Part shown: one piece after another, positions 1 to 10,645 of the stretch
Layout of the letters: every line of letters begins with the position of its first letter
Position numbering within the stretch: the stretch's first letter is position 1
NCBI GenBank assembly: GCA_049999725.1
Contig: JBNGIS010012307.1
Coordinates: 1 to 56,709, forward strand
Direction: 5' to 3'
Origin: Haplomitrium mnioides
Taxonomy: Eukaryota; Marchantiophyta; Haplomitriopsida; Calobryales
DNA: 56,709 nucleotides
Program-made: the position numbers and the translations under genes
The notes under the pieces: generated by a model
The model's database searches: none
Seen by the model: only the letters and a program-made list of their open reading frames with translations
What the model was told of the DNA's origin: nothing

Positions 1-530
1 GTTATAACCGGTCAAAGTTACAAAAGTGAGCTGCGGAAAAGTCAAAACAGAGAGTATCTACAAATTAGAAAATACAAATATTATTATATGGGTAGAAAGC
101 TTACTTAACAAGCTTTCCAACAAGGTATAGTACAGGCAAATTGACTTAGTATTAATGATTTTATAGAGATTCTTCTAGAATAGACTAAAGAGGAGAAAAG
201 TCAAGAAAAGTCAATTTGTTCTTTGACTTATTCTTTGAGGGAATCTCGAAGTACTATTTTAGGAATTGTTTGTAGGGACAAATACAAGGTAGAAAAGTCA
301 TGGACNNNNNNNNNNNNNNNNNNNNNNNNNNNNNNNNNNNNNNNNNNNNNNNNNNNNNNNNNNNNNNNNNNNNNNNNNNNNNNNNNNNNNNNNNNNNNNN
401 NNNNNAGAAAACAAAAGGTGGAGATACTTGAGGAGCACTTGTAGGAATTAATAATTAGAGAGATAATCACCATAGATTCTTTACCTAGGGTGATAGAATA
501 TTTAGTTTTACTTCTAGTAATTATCTAGAC
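1..530. other. AT-rich flank with no recognisable gene
   Basis: Outside the gap this stretch is AT-rich and shows no recognisable protein or RNA gene. Short open frames that run across the gap are artefacts of unknown bases. It could be the edge of a decayed repeat, but I cannot name it. Confidence 0.6.
306..405. other. Assembly gap, 100 N
   Basis: Exactly 100 unknown bases, the usual placeholder for a gap of unknown size. Distances across it should not be trusted. Confidence 0.99.
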
Positions 531-532
531 TA

Positions 533-541
533 GTATATAAG
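533..541 (+). promoter_or_regulatory. Possible TATA box
   Basis: TATATAA lies about 330 bases upstream of the first exon-like segment of the methyltransferase-like relic. It is followed by a purine-rich GGAGGAGGAG leader. In AT-rich DNA such a motif is often fortuitous, so the call rests only on position and sequence. Confidence 0.22.
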
Positions 542-861
542 GAGGAGGAGAAGAGAGGAGAGGAGGTTGAGCTTGAGTTGGGGATTTGTTTTTTCATTTG
601 GAGATTTTAGTTTTGAGAGTTGTGAGAGACCTTTGGAGAAGCGCTTGGAGGAGCTCTTGGAGGAGCTACTTTGAAGACTCATTGGAGGGCAAGCACTTGA
701 GGAGTAGTCTTTCATAGAGTGAGGAGTGTGTTGAGAGTTAGAAGGGTGAGAGCAAGAGTGATTTGTGTGAGAGCATTTGGAGTAAAGAGTGAGGAATTTC
801 ACAATATTTTTGTCTTGAGTATTCTTTCTTTGTAGATTTTGTTGTGTATTGATGATTGCAG

Positions 862-1692
862 CCACACTTCAACCCACCTCTCATATTCAATGTGCACTCA
901 ACATCAAAGTCACATGAGGAGAAACCGGCGAAGCCTCTAGCTTCACAGACCATGGCGTATGGTAAGTTGTATTTTGATTTTTTCATCTGATAGTTTATCT
1001 CTTTTATTTTTCCTTTACTTTCTTTCTTTTGTCTCATGTGTTTGTTTTTGTTACTATAGGGACAAAAATAGTATTCATTATTTAAATGGTCCCAAAATCA
1101 CTCATGCTTATGAGTACCAAACTGTAGGCTACTGAACTAAGGAGGGCAAGCGGATCATGAATCTCTTCAACTTGCAATCCAATGATGCAAGCGGGTGTCC
1201 TAAACAAATCATGCAAAGTGTTTTCAGCTGCTCAGCTGTTTCGGCAAAGCTCAAACATCCAAGAGACGATGCTCTTGTGAATGTCAATCAAAAACCTCAA
1301 GATTTATATAACTTTTTTATTGATCATTTGTCAATAGAGCAAGATTGGATCTTAGATCTTTGCTTTAGGTCTAACACATGCTTTTTCTATGCTTTGAAGT
1401 TGATGCAAAATTACATTGTCGTCAAATATGATAAATGTCAATCTATCTATATTCTCCAGACGGTTTTGACGATGGCTTCTTTGCCATATGATGTGACAAA
1501 TTACAAACTGTATATGCATACCACAAAGAGCCTATTCCTTCTAGTACTGCTGGTGCTTCTAGCGATTCTGTTGTAATTTCTGTAATTGGAAAGTCTTGGG
1601 AGGACTCTCTAGTGGTTGCAGATACCAAAGCTTCTATTCCAATTGATTTAGATGAGACTATTCCTTCAGAAGAGGATAGGGCTGAAGTGTAG
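862..1692 (+). pseudogene. Spliced relic ending in an N6/N4-type DNA methyltransferase-like domain (copy 1)
   Basis: An exon-like segment (862-961) opens after TTGCAG and ends at a GTAAGT donor; the next segment starts after TTACTATAG at 1060. The second segment reads GPKITHAYEYQTVGY, stop, TKEGKRIMNLFNLQ, then QKPQDLYNFFIDHLS and DWILDLC. This layout (KP, aliphatic helix, then VLDLxxGSGT with an acidic residue about 20 further on) matches the motif X/I region of prokaryote-type N6/N4 DNA methyltransferases. Copy 1 has lost the GSGT residues (it reads CFRSNTC); the inverted copy at the right end keeps them. A frameshift near 1510 leads into a tail PIDLDETIPSEEDRAEV ending at TAG 1690. No N-terminal part or motif IV (DPPY-like) was found, so this is a fragment. 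Alternative: another Rossmann methyltransferase. Confidence 0.5.
962..1059 (+). other. Probable 98 bp spliceosomal intron
   Basis: GGTAAGTTG donor, T-rich body and TTACTATAGG acceptor. The 5' exon is open (SKSHEEKPAKPLASQTM) and the 3' exon carries the methyltransferase-like reading frame after a small frame break. Length and composition are typical of a short plant intron. No transcript is available to confirm it. Confidence 0.5.
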
Positions 1693-1934
1693 CACCAGAT
1701 TGATGTATTTTTTGTAAATAATAAAGTATTTTTTTCACAACATATTATTTGATTCGTCTTCAATCTTGTTGCATTTCAAATTCAATTTATGAAGTATTCT
1801 CTTCATGATTCAATTTCTTTTGCAAAAATATTTTTGAACAAAGTGTACTAGTTTTCATAAAAATTAACAATAAAATCTATGTTGGTATGGAAGCTCTTTT
1901 TTTTCCAATATTTGTTCAAGTTTTCTTGAATCGT

Positions 1935-2320
1935 GAGTTTTTGCAGTCCTTGCCTAGAAGAGCTTTGGCAGTCTCTATATCCAAGTACTCAGTTGCCTAG
2001 GCTTCAATTGTTCATGCACGCATGGGCTTTAGTTGTTCAAACGCGCGTGGGCTTTAGTTGTCCATGCACGGATGGACCTTATCAAACAAAGCATGTCTGG
2101 GCTTTAAGCTCTCCCCACACATATGCTGCACTAGTTCATGCGCGTATGGGCTTTAGCAGCCTTTTCACAATATCACTTCAACAATCCTCTTGTACCTACA
2201 CTTTAGCATTCTAGTTCAAAGTTCTTGCACATGAGAGCTTCAACATTCCAAGTAAAAAGAAGCTTTAACAGTCCCTACATGCATAAGCTTTAAGACTACA
2301 ATTCAAAGTTCTTGTGCGTC
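1935..2320. repeat. Degenerate short-repeat array with GCACGCATGGGCTTTAG units
   Basis: Several diverged copies of GTTCATGCACGCATGGGCTTT are separated by roughly 25-50 bases. The array starts about 240 bases after the end of methyltransferase-like copy 1. A similar array lies the same way downstream of copy 2 at the right end. Units share a TGCRYGCAT-like palindromic core. Confidence 0.6.
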
Positions 2321-2329
2321 TAAGCATCT

Positions 2330-5300
2330 TTTTTTATTGAATATATTTTTGATAAAATTTGAATATTTTGATAAAATTTTGAAATTAATGATATCATTGC
2401 TAATTTTTAAAATATTTAGCAACAAATTTCTTGTATATTTTGTATATATTCTGTTCGGTGATGTTCATGCTTTTTAAAGAAGAAATTACGAAAGCAATTT
2501 TGACATATTTCTGATAAGAAGATATTTTTTTTAATACATTGTGTACTTGAAACAAGCAATTTTGATGTATAAAATTACTTTTATTTTTTGCAAACAAATA
2601 TTACTAGTGTCAAATTCATGATTTTTTATACTGAAATTTCCAAATTGGTTTTTGCGAATGCCAAATGAAACATGAACCCAATAACGGCTCCTAGTTCAAA
2701 GTAGCGGTTGTTATTTATCTTGTCAAAACTCTTCCTTTGTTGCCACGACTTTCTTCTGCCATAAGATTGGATTCCCTTGGTTGGTTTTTCTTGCTCGGAC
2801 CATTCGATGGCAAACAAAGGAGTTGTGCATGCGCAACTTTGCTATGACTTCACCAGTCCATGGTTGTTGCCTTTGGTAAACTTGTGCTTGTTCTACTGGT
2901 TCATGTGTCTACCAAAACTCTCGCGAGACATGAATTTGCTGCCCATATTTGACTTCAACAATGGAGCAACAAAGGATTGCATAGCTAGGGCAAAGCCATA
3001 AATTACACCAAGTCTTTGTGCAGGTGCAATGTACTTGACGACTATCAAACAAGAGGATCCCAACCAATAGAGCTCATGTTAGACTTCCCAAAAACATTTG
3101 CCATCAAATTGGCCATGAAATATTGCTCTCAATTCACTTCCTTTTAGAGTCTAGCCATCATATCAATGAAAGCATTCTAGCTAGTTCTTCAGTAGTTGAG
3201 CTTGTTGAATTTCACAACTAATTTCTCCAAAGTCATGATATGTAAAACTTTATCACATATCACATCCAATAGTTGCTTCCAGCTTGTCAACCAAGATGAC
3301 AATGAGTTTGCCATGTGGCTATCCACCAATTGTTTTGTTAGACCTTCTAATGATGGTCTTTCAAACCCAACCGCACAAAGTTCATTTTGAGGTGGTTTCT
3401 CCACTTGTCAAAAACCTGTATCTTTTTCTCTCTATTGTAAACCAACACCTTGCTACTCGCATTTTGGCTCTAGAATACTCATCACTTGGGTTGGACTTCA
3501 TCTAATCATACACTACTAAGGAGATAGACTCTCTTTTCAACTCTGAATTCAGCAATTATTCAATGGACTTGATGTGCTTCTTCCACTTTAAACTATTTGC
3601 CGCGTATATCATCACGATCACTTGAGCTTTCTTCTAACACACTAAATTTAACTCTCAAGCTTGCATCAGGTTTAGGTTTCGAGTAGCCATTATATGTTGT
3701 ATTGCCTCAATCATTTCTCAACTAATAAAACCTCTTCTCACAATACACTTGAGGTGCTCCAACTTTGATAATCGCAATGGAAGAAGCTAGATTTGCTTTT
3801 CATTTGGTTCACCTTGTTGGTTTCTCAACTATGACTTGTGTTCTATTATCCTCTTTGATCAATGGTGGATCTCACATACTTGATCTCTCGAAACCTCTTG
3901 TCAATTCACAAACTCCGAGCTTGAAGAAAATTCAATGAAATTAGTCATTGATATAGAAACTCAAATCTTTTGAAAAGACCAACCAATTATAGACACATCA
4001 TTTTCCTCAAAAATGCACGTAGCCATCTAGTTGGCATACAACAACCGCAACCAGATCTAGTTCACCTATACATACACAACACCAACACTAGAAAGCATTT
4101 AACAACCACACCAGATTTAATTTGCAAAACATAGAAGCTTTGACACCAAAATTTGTGACACCTATATGACGTTTGCAAGCCATAAAAAAAACCATGTTTC
4201 TCGATTCAAGGTTCTATCAAACAAGAACTTTTGGTTCCATACAACAAACAACAAAGATGATGCGTGATACTCTTTGGCTCCATACCTTAGCCAAAACAAT
4301 AATTCAACTCTTCTCAAATCTTGGTTGACAAGTATGCAAAAAACCTTGCTCTTCTTATCTATAGCATTATATTTACTAGCCAGATATGCCTATTTATGAA
4401 CATTTCTAATCCATGCATAGAGTGTTATGGTCGAGTTGCATCATAAATGAGACTCACAATCTTGTGTTTAGCCTTTTGTATCTATAAATTGGTCTTGGTT
4501 TGAGTGCCAAATCCCCAATTGAGTTGATGTGAGTATCCGCTACTCTTGCTTTTATGGACTACCTAAGGAAAAGACTCCTATCTTGAGTCCATGAATATTA
4601 AGTGGGTTTTCCTCATCTCTCTAGTTGAGCAAGCATAGGTCCTGCAATTTTGAAGCTTAGCTCCTCTCCATCTTTCTAGCATGACTAGCTTCTCTTAGTT
4701 GAGTCCCACTTGCAAGCTCCTATACTTAGGGGAAGGTGTGTAGCTTGTAGTACTACATTGGATCAAATCAAACCAAAGCAGTGAAAGAGCACTATTTGAT
4801 GCAATTGGAATTAAGTTTGACATCTAATTTGAGGTTTCTCACCAAACTCAATTAGTGGGTCTTGTATTATATATAATGGAATCAAAGTCAAGTAAGAAAT
4901 GGAAGTCTAGGGCTGAAGGCTATGGACGTAACTCATAGTGTAAAGACTACTATTCATGAAAGAATGAGATTTGAAGGCCATTTATAAATGGATGTGATTC
5001 AGTCTTAAGAACTTCAACCTATTTATACTCATTAAGATCCGATATACGGGAATTTGATTCTTAATCCTAGCTTATTACTATAACAAAAATACAAAATACA
5101 AGTACATATGTAATAGAATACAAGGAAGCATACTAAGTTATAAGAAGAATTGAAGTTTAGTGTGTTTGTGATGCTTTATCAAAATGTCAAGAAGGAATAC
5201 TACTCCATACTTCATTCTACATTAGCGCAATCAAATTGTTGTATGAATAACTAAAAGAGGGCAATGATAAAGAACTTTAGTGATTGTTGTATCACTAGCT

Positions 5301-6628
5301 TTCGTGTATACAAGTACAAAGAGAATCCACTTGGTGAGGAAAATTTCTAGGCAATGACAAAGCAAAGGACTTTTTAGTAATGACTTTGTGGTGGTTTGAA
5401 TTTAAATTTGTTGTGGAAGATAGGATGCAGTAAAAAGGTAGAATCAATTGTATAGTAGGGAATACTATGAGAGAGGATCCATATTTTCTTAGACTTTTCT
5501 TAGATAGAAGGAATGAAAATGTCCTACCTACAGATCTTGGAGCATAAAGAGAATATATGAAGGCTCAACACTCCCCTAAGGGAGCTACTATGAAAGGTTT
5601 TTGGAGCAACATGCTATTATATGACCTCATGTCTAATTCAAGATTCTTATTGAACTATAAAAATAAGTTGTGGCAAGTGTCAAAGATCAAACGCATATGA
5701 AAATTGTATCTTTGGCGGAAGGTGATTCAATGAAATGTAGAGCATAGCATAGAAGAACCCTTGAAGGAATGAAGAGAAGCAAGAGAATGCTTTGTCCAAA
5801 TATCCTCGGAAGGGATGCATTGTTGCCTCAGAGCTTTTGTAGGAATCAACTACTTACCAAATGTACAATCAAGATAAGATAACAATTGGTATTTTGAACC
5901 ACGAATAGGCTTCAAAACATGAACAAGTTTTTTAAAAATGATGTTTTCAATGTTTGAAAATGGAGAAAATGACGGTATTTTTCCAAAAAAAAATATAGAA
6001 GTTTTTTTAGATGATTTTTTTACTATTTTAACAAGCTTGTTTAGATCAAAATGAAATATTTGTATGCAAAATTGAATGAAATTCTTAGTTTTTTATGAAA
6101 ATATTAAAAATCTCAAAAGTCAATCAAAAGTCCAAAAATTATGTTCTATTTTCACAAAAACTTGGAATTTGGATACAAAACATTTCTAAGCCATAAACTT
6201 CAAACAATTGCCAAAATTCAGTCATTTTAAAATAAAATATGTAGTATAGACTTCATCCGCTCATAGACATGATGCCACTACAAAATTATCATTTGAAAAG
6301 TAAATAAAAGACACTTAGAGAAAATCCCAAGTGAGCTTAAAGTTAGGGGAATTGGTTTAGAGTCCCAAATCACAAAAGATTCATAAACCAAATCTTGTGG
6401 GGAGTTTAGAGCTATATTTTAAAGCCCACATAAGAAATAGGCTTTCGATTCTGCTTCAAAATCCATGAATGCAAAGGGTAAAGTAGTCATGTTTTACAAG
6501 GGTTCAAAAATTCAAAAGCATATAAAATTCAGAAATTCATATCCATATAGGAGTTTTAGTCAAAATCAAAAAAGCTAGCATAATCTAAGCAAGTAGTGGG
6601 TTTAGAAATTTGCCTCTGAGTCCAATCA
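2330..6628. other. AT-rich unassigned region with weak peptide remnants
   Basis: No gene is recognisable. Minus-strand peptides at 2626-2817 (SEQEKPTKGIQSYGRRKS) and 3189-3404 (LVDSHMANSLSSWLTSWKQ) read like old coding sequence but are broken by stops and match no family I know. The 3500-6600 part shows only short open frames. It is probably decayed repeat DNA. Confidence 0.45.
2683..2713 (-). repeat. Dispersed ~30 bp core, copy 1
   Basis: On the minus strand this reads TAACAACCGCTACTTTGAAC followed by TAGGAGCCGTT. The same core occurs at 29261-29291 and 55357-55387. The sequence on the outer side differs at each site, as expected for an element end. Confidence 0.5.
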
Positions 6629-7108
6629 CACAGAGTGTTCCAAGTTTTGGATCAAAGTCCTTGCGCATAAAGGGTTTCAAGTTCCACATTAGAGTCTATG
6701 CATGTATAAGGTCTAAGTTCTACATCTAAGTTCTTGCACGTAGAAGGTTCCAAGTTCCACAACAAAGTCTATTTGTGCATAAGGCTCCGACTTTTGCATC
6801 AAAGTCTATGCAAGTATAGGGATTTGAGTTCTATATGAGAGTATATGCGTGTTTAAGGTTCAAAGTTCCTTAACAAAGACTATGCATACAAAAGGCTATG
6901 AGTTCCACATCAGAGTCTATGTGCGTATAAGGTTTTGACTTCCACATCAAAGTCTATGTGCGTATAGGGTTTTGAGTTCTAGATCAAATTCTACATGTGT
7001 TTAAGATTTTGAGTTATGCACCAGAGTCTCTAAGCACAAGGGGTTCCAATTTCAGCATTTGAGTCTAGATTTGCAAGAGGTTTCAAGTTCTGCATCAAAG
7101 TCAATACC
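6629..7108. repeat. Tandem array of ~37 bp degenerate units
   Basis: About 12-13 diverged head-to-tail copies of AGTTCCACATCARAGTCTAT plus GYGCGTATAAGGTTTTG. Best preserved between 6890 and 7000, where consecutive copies differ by few bases. The TGYGCGTATA core resembles the cores of the other three arrays in the window. No open frame runs through it. Confidence 0.75.
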
Positions 7109-7109
7109 A

Positions 7110-7503
7110 ACAAAGAAATCAGTAGTCAAGGTGGGTGAAGGCTTTAAGAATCCCAAAGGTTAATGCCAAAGGATTCAATAGTCAAAACACTCAAATGCTT
7201 CCAACTAACAGTTAAATAGGAAAAAAAATTGTAGTATTTTAGATTACAAAACGTTTGACAAAAAAATAAAGATTATTATTTTTGTCTTAAATATATTCAT
7301 AGATGATAAGAATCAAATAGCAATGATTTACACTAAAAAATTCGAACGCACATATAAATCTATCTCAACAACAAGAAGATTTTTGAATAAAAATACTTGC
7401 ATACTTTATAAAATAAATAAACTTAAACTACAGCATAAGTTGAAAGTATACTATAAACAATAGAGTAGAGAAATATTTATTTCAAAAAGAATCATAAATA
7501 GCT
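7110..7503. other. AT-rich spacer
   Basis: Low-complexity A/T-rich sequence between the 37 bp array and the small minus-strand frames. No gene or clear repeat is seen. Confidence 0.5.
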
Positions 7504-7913
7504 TCAATCAATGGTCTCCATTTCTTTGGATTCAACTTCAAAACATTCATCAAGATTCTTGTATTCTTCTTGAATGTTGATCACATTGGTTGATTCTCTA
7601 TCAAACACTTGAGGATTCATTGCTTTCTTTCTTTCATACTCAAATAGATTTGATTTAATGATAGCTATAGTCATTTTTCTCAATTGGGTTTTTGTGTGAG
7701 AAGATAATCAAATGAGAAAATTGTGATGTGTGCTACATCAAGTACATCAATATGTAATTTGGATTTGCATTTTTCTTTTGTGGATATTATTTTCTCTAGA
7801 AAGTATATCAGCATTGTCGATGCAACTATTGATCTAAAAGATGTATTTAGTCGTTTTACATTCAATAATGCATGTTTGCTCAAGTTTAAGTGTGGACCAC
7901 ATAAAGATGTCAT
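7504..7913 (-). pseudogene. Unknown minus-strand relic: two frames joined by a frameshift
   Basis: The upper frame (7680-7913) encodes a 77-residue peptide ending FSFDYLLTQKPN. One base out of phase, a 56-residue frame (7504-7674) continues with KSNLFEYERKKAMNPQVF and an acidic tail ending EVESKEMETID before TGA. The abrupt hand-over at about 7675-7685 suggests one broken gene. The opposite strand is also open over part of this (7723-7935), so the sense strand is not certain. No domain is recognised. It lies between the 37 bp array and the GMDQ relic. Confidence 0.3.
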
Positions 7914-7935
7914 TGTAAATCACAAAAATAAGTAG

Positions 7936-8600
7936 GCAATGCGTTGTATATTTTTAATATGTCGTATACATATTGCTTTAGTGTCATCAACAATTCAATT
8001 ATATGCACAATTTGAGCCTTAAGTTAGATTACATAAGAATAGAAGCAAAAATGAGTATTTACTTGTTTTTGTGAGGTGGAAAGTTCAATCAACAAAACTA
8101 GACAACAAGTATCAAACTTCATTATCTACCTAAAAAATTGGGTGTTGGTTGCATCTCACATTATAATACTCTAACGCCAAATGTACTCCAAACCCTAGAA
8201 GACTATATTTCTCAACCTTACAAATGGAACCAATTCTGACTATTCATTTGCAAAACAATGTGCTACACATTAAGGTTATCAAAGAGCACAAAGTGATGGC
8301 AAGATAGAATCATCAATGCAATGCTCAAACATTTTTTTTTCTCAAATATGCCAATACTGTTGATGCGACTACATGATAAAACACATCCTTAGCATCACAA
8401 GCAAACCATTGAACATGTATTTGTTTTAAGTTTGGAGGTTACTCCTCATCAAATGAAAAAGTTTGAGGACTTTTGCAATCTAATAAGGTTTGCTATTTGG
8501 GTTGAGTGATGCAACAACACGAGTAAACATTTTGGCTTTCATATCATATAGTTTGTCAAATTTTTTTGCACGTATCTTGTTTGATATAAAACAACTCCTT
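7936..8600. other. Unassigned AT-rich segment
   Basis: Many stops in all frames and no recognisable motif. It may hold decayed sequence of the same element as its neighbours. Confidence 0.45.
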
Positions 8601-8601
8601 C

Positions 8602-8883
8602 TCACATCCCAGATGCTCTATCATAAATTGTTTGATGTGGACAAAAGATGAGTTGAAGTGAAGCCTCTTCATCTTGCTGCTTAACATCAACTTGAAAAGT
8701 TTCACCACCATTTTGAAAATCATTACAAGAGTTTATAGATTGTGAAGATGGAAATGTGAATTTTGTTTTGAGTCCTCCACTCTTTCTTTCAATGATATAT
8801 GTTGCAATCTCTTTTTGGGAAAGAGAAAAATTTATTCCATCAGTAAATATTACAGTTTGTAAAGAGCATGTACTAGTCATCAC
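8602..8883 (-). CDS. Unknown 93-residue open frame, probably relic
   Basis: Encodes a soluble-looking peptide with SLSQKEIATYIIERKSGG and an acidic QDEEASLQL stretch. It lies just downstream, on the same strand, of the GMDQ/DQIDQ relic and could be its decayed C-terminal extension or a separate frame. No family recognised, and no intact start context. Confidence 0.25.
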   Translation of the reverse strand: MMTSTCSLQTVIFTDGINFSLSQKEIATYIIERKSGGLKTKFTFPSSQSINSCNDFQNGGETFQVDVKQQDEEASLQLIFCPHQTIYDRASGM

Positions 8884-8957
8884 TAATGTTGTTTTTAATT
8901 ACAAAGACCACTTTCTCGGCATCAACTTTTTTTGTTTCTTTTTGAGATTGTTTGATT

Positions 8958-9871
8958 TCACAATAAGCCTTCAAGAGAATCAACATTGTACATAGAATTT
9001 CCTTGGCTACTTTCGGTAGACATTTGAGTTGACAAATACCATTGAGAGTTAGGCCAGAACTTATCTGTTGAAAATTGTTTACTCCAAATCTTTGCATCCA
9101 AATCACTCAACTTGAACTTGAATTTTTGATTGAAGATTATATCATTAATCTTTTGAATCAACGAGAGACCTTGTTGCATAAAAATTTTGAAATCCAAAGC
9201 CTTTAGGAGAAGAGTTACATGTGGTTTTGGATTATAAGACAGTTGTACCGCATCGCAAAGACTCGTTATCATAAAAACCTTAACATGTTTGAAAAATTTT
9301 CAGAATCTATTGAATATTTGATCAATTTGATCAAAGATGTAGCCAACTTGGAGAAATCCCACTTTGTTTCTTTGAAAGGTATTCTTAGCGGTCAAGTGAC
9401 TAAGATATCCAAATAAAATAAAATACTTATTCTTCTATATTGTATTGTCTAACTGAACATAAAAGGAGGTGGGAGGTAACGGCCTTTGAAGCTCATATAA
9501 TATTTTATTGAGCATTGTAACGGTCAAATTGGAGCACTTTGGTGGTTTCCATAAGTTAATAAGACCATTAAAGAAAGAGTGTGATTGAAAATTAAAGCCA
9601 TGACAACGTGCAAACCTAGCAAGAAATCTTTATCAATGTTTTTTGGTGGTGAATGTGAGTGTGGAAATGTTATTTTCTTTTGATCCATACCATTGATCAT
9701 AATGCCCAAGTATTTTTGACCATTGACATAACATTTTCTTTGATGGTTTGCAAGTTTTTTTTTTAATTTTATTTGTTGGTCACGATAAAGAAACAATTGT
9801 TGATTATATTTGATTGCAACATAAAAAAAACCAAAATATATATTTATATGAAACATGTGTTGAAATTGCAA
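8958..9871 (-). pseudogene. DUF7869-like transposon protein relic
   Basis: Reading down the minus strand: YRDQQIKLKKKLANHQRK, INGMDQKKITFPH, NIDKDFLLGLHVVMALIFN and LLTYGNH. After a frameshift near 9545 it continues NLTVTMLNKILYELQ, FYVQLDNTI, stop, KNKYFILFGYLSHL, VGFLQVGYIFDQIDQIFNRF, stop, then SYNPKPHVTLLL and LSDLDAKIWSKQF. The ordered motifs (DGMDQxKxxxPH, QLDN...ENK, VGHTxxQIDxxF) match a family of repeat-associated eukaryotic proteins that I recall as DUF7869. The spaced acidic residues suggest an RNase H-like DDE fold, which is inference. The first Asp of DGMDQ is Asn here and the H-T of the last motif is Y-I-F, so it is dead. About 300 residues remain; the N-terminus is missing. Confidence 0.6.
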
Positions 9872-10019
9872 TTTTTAAAAGAGGTTGAAAGGAGTATGTA
9901 ACATATAAAATGAATACTCTTATACTTTAAGTATTTTAAGGATTCAAAACAACAATAACATATTGTTTGTGAGTAGAGGTTCACAAACAACGTCAAGGAT
10001 TCATTGTCTCACTTTAACT

Positions 10020-10645
10020 TTAAGTGCACAAAATATTCAAACTAACAATAACAAACCCTTTTACGCACATAGGGTAAAAAATGACAACAACAACTTGTAG
10101 TATTATTTTGACTCTAAAAGCGTATAAGATTTAAACCAACAACAACAAACCTTAGGTGTGCGTATGGTCACAAAAATACCAATAGTTCTTTGTTCGCTTT
10201 GACTGTATATACGCATAAGATTAAAACCAAGAGTAATAAAACCTCTGCATACATAGAGTCACAAACAACAACAACAACAACAATTTCTAGATTTGCTTTG
10301 ATTCTAAGCAAGAATAGGATTCAAACCAAAAATAACAAAACCTATGCGCATATAGGGTCGCAAACAACAACAACAATTCCTAGTCTCGCTTTGCCTCTTG
10401 GCATACTTGGGATTCAAACCAACAAGAAGAAAACATATGCGCGCATAAGATAACAAACTTATAAAAAAACCGATTCCTATTTTGACTCTTGACGCATTTA
10501 CCATTCAAACTAACAATAACAAAACGTATGCACATATAGGGCTACAAACAACAACAACAATTCCTATGCTCATTTTGATTCTATTTGTGTTTAAGACTCA
10601 AACCAACAATAACAAAACCTATGCATACATATGGTCACAAAGAAC
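10020..10645. repeat. Tandem array of ~92 bp units with CAACAACAA tracts
   Basis: Six to seven diverged copies, each with CCTATGCGCATATAGGGT, an ACAACAACAACAA tract, TTTGACTCT, GCGCATTTAAG and ATTCAAACCAACAATAAC. Successive ATGCGCAT-like cores sit near 10340, 10435, 10527 and 10618. Each unit holds two GCGCAT half-motifs. The array lies directly upstream (minus-strand sense) of the DUF7869-like relic. Confidence 0.75.

Noticed and set aside
223-473. Open frames on both strands across the N gap
   Set aside because: Their length comes from unknown bases, which hide stop codons.
1157-1576. Membrane protein suggested by the hydrophobic tail FLLVLLVLLAILL
   Set aside because: The tail is an out-of-frame reading after a frameshift; the correct frame gives the conserved acidic tail shared with copy 2.
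862-1692. Bacterial contamination as the source of the methyltransferase-like sequence
   Set aside because: An intron, plant-type repeats around both copies and AT-rich plant context argue against it.
1443-1763. Minus-strand open frame over the methyltransferase-like relic
   Set aside because: The plus strand carries the conserved domain and matches copy 2; the minus frame is its shadow.
1935-2320. CRISPR-like array
   Set aside because: Units are diverged and irregularly spaced without uniform unique spacers, in a eukaryotic repeat context; the same applies to the arrays at 6629, 10020 and 55735.
7723-7935. Plus-strand open frame opposite the 7680-7913 frame
   Set aside because: Both strands are open and neither has a known domain; the minus strand was preferred because it connects to a second frame, but this is not firm.
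10259-10283. CAA microsatellite as a separate feature
   Set aside because: It is part of the ~92 bp unit and not an independent locus.
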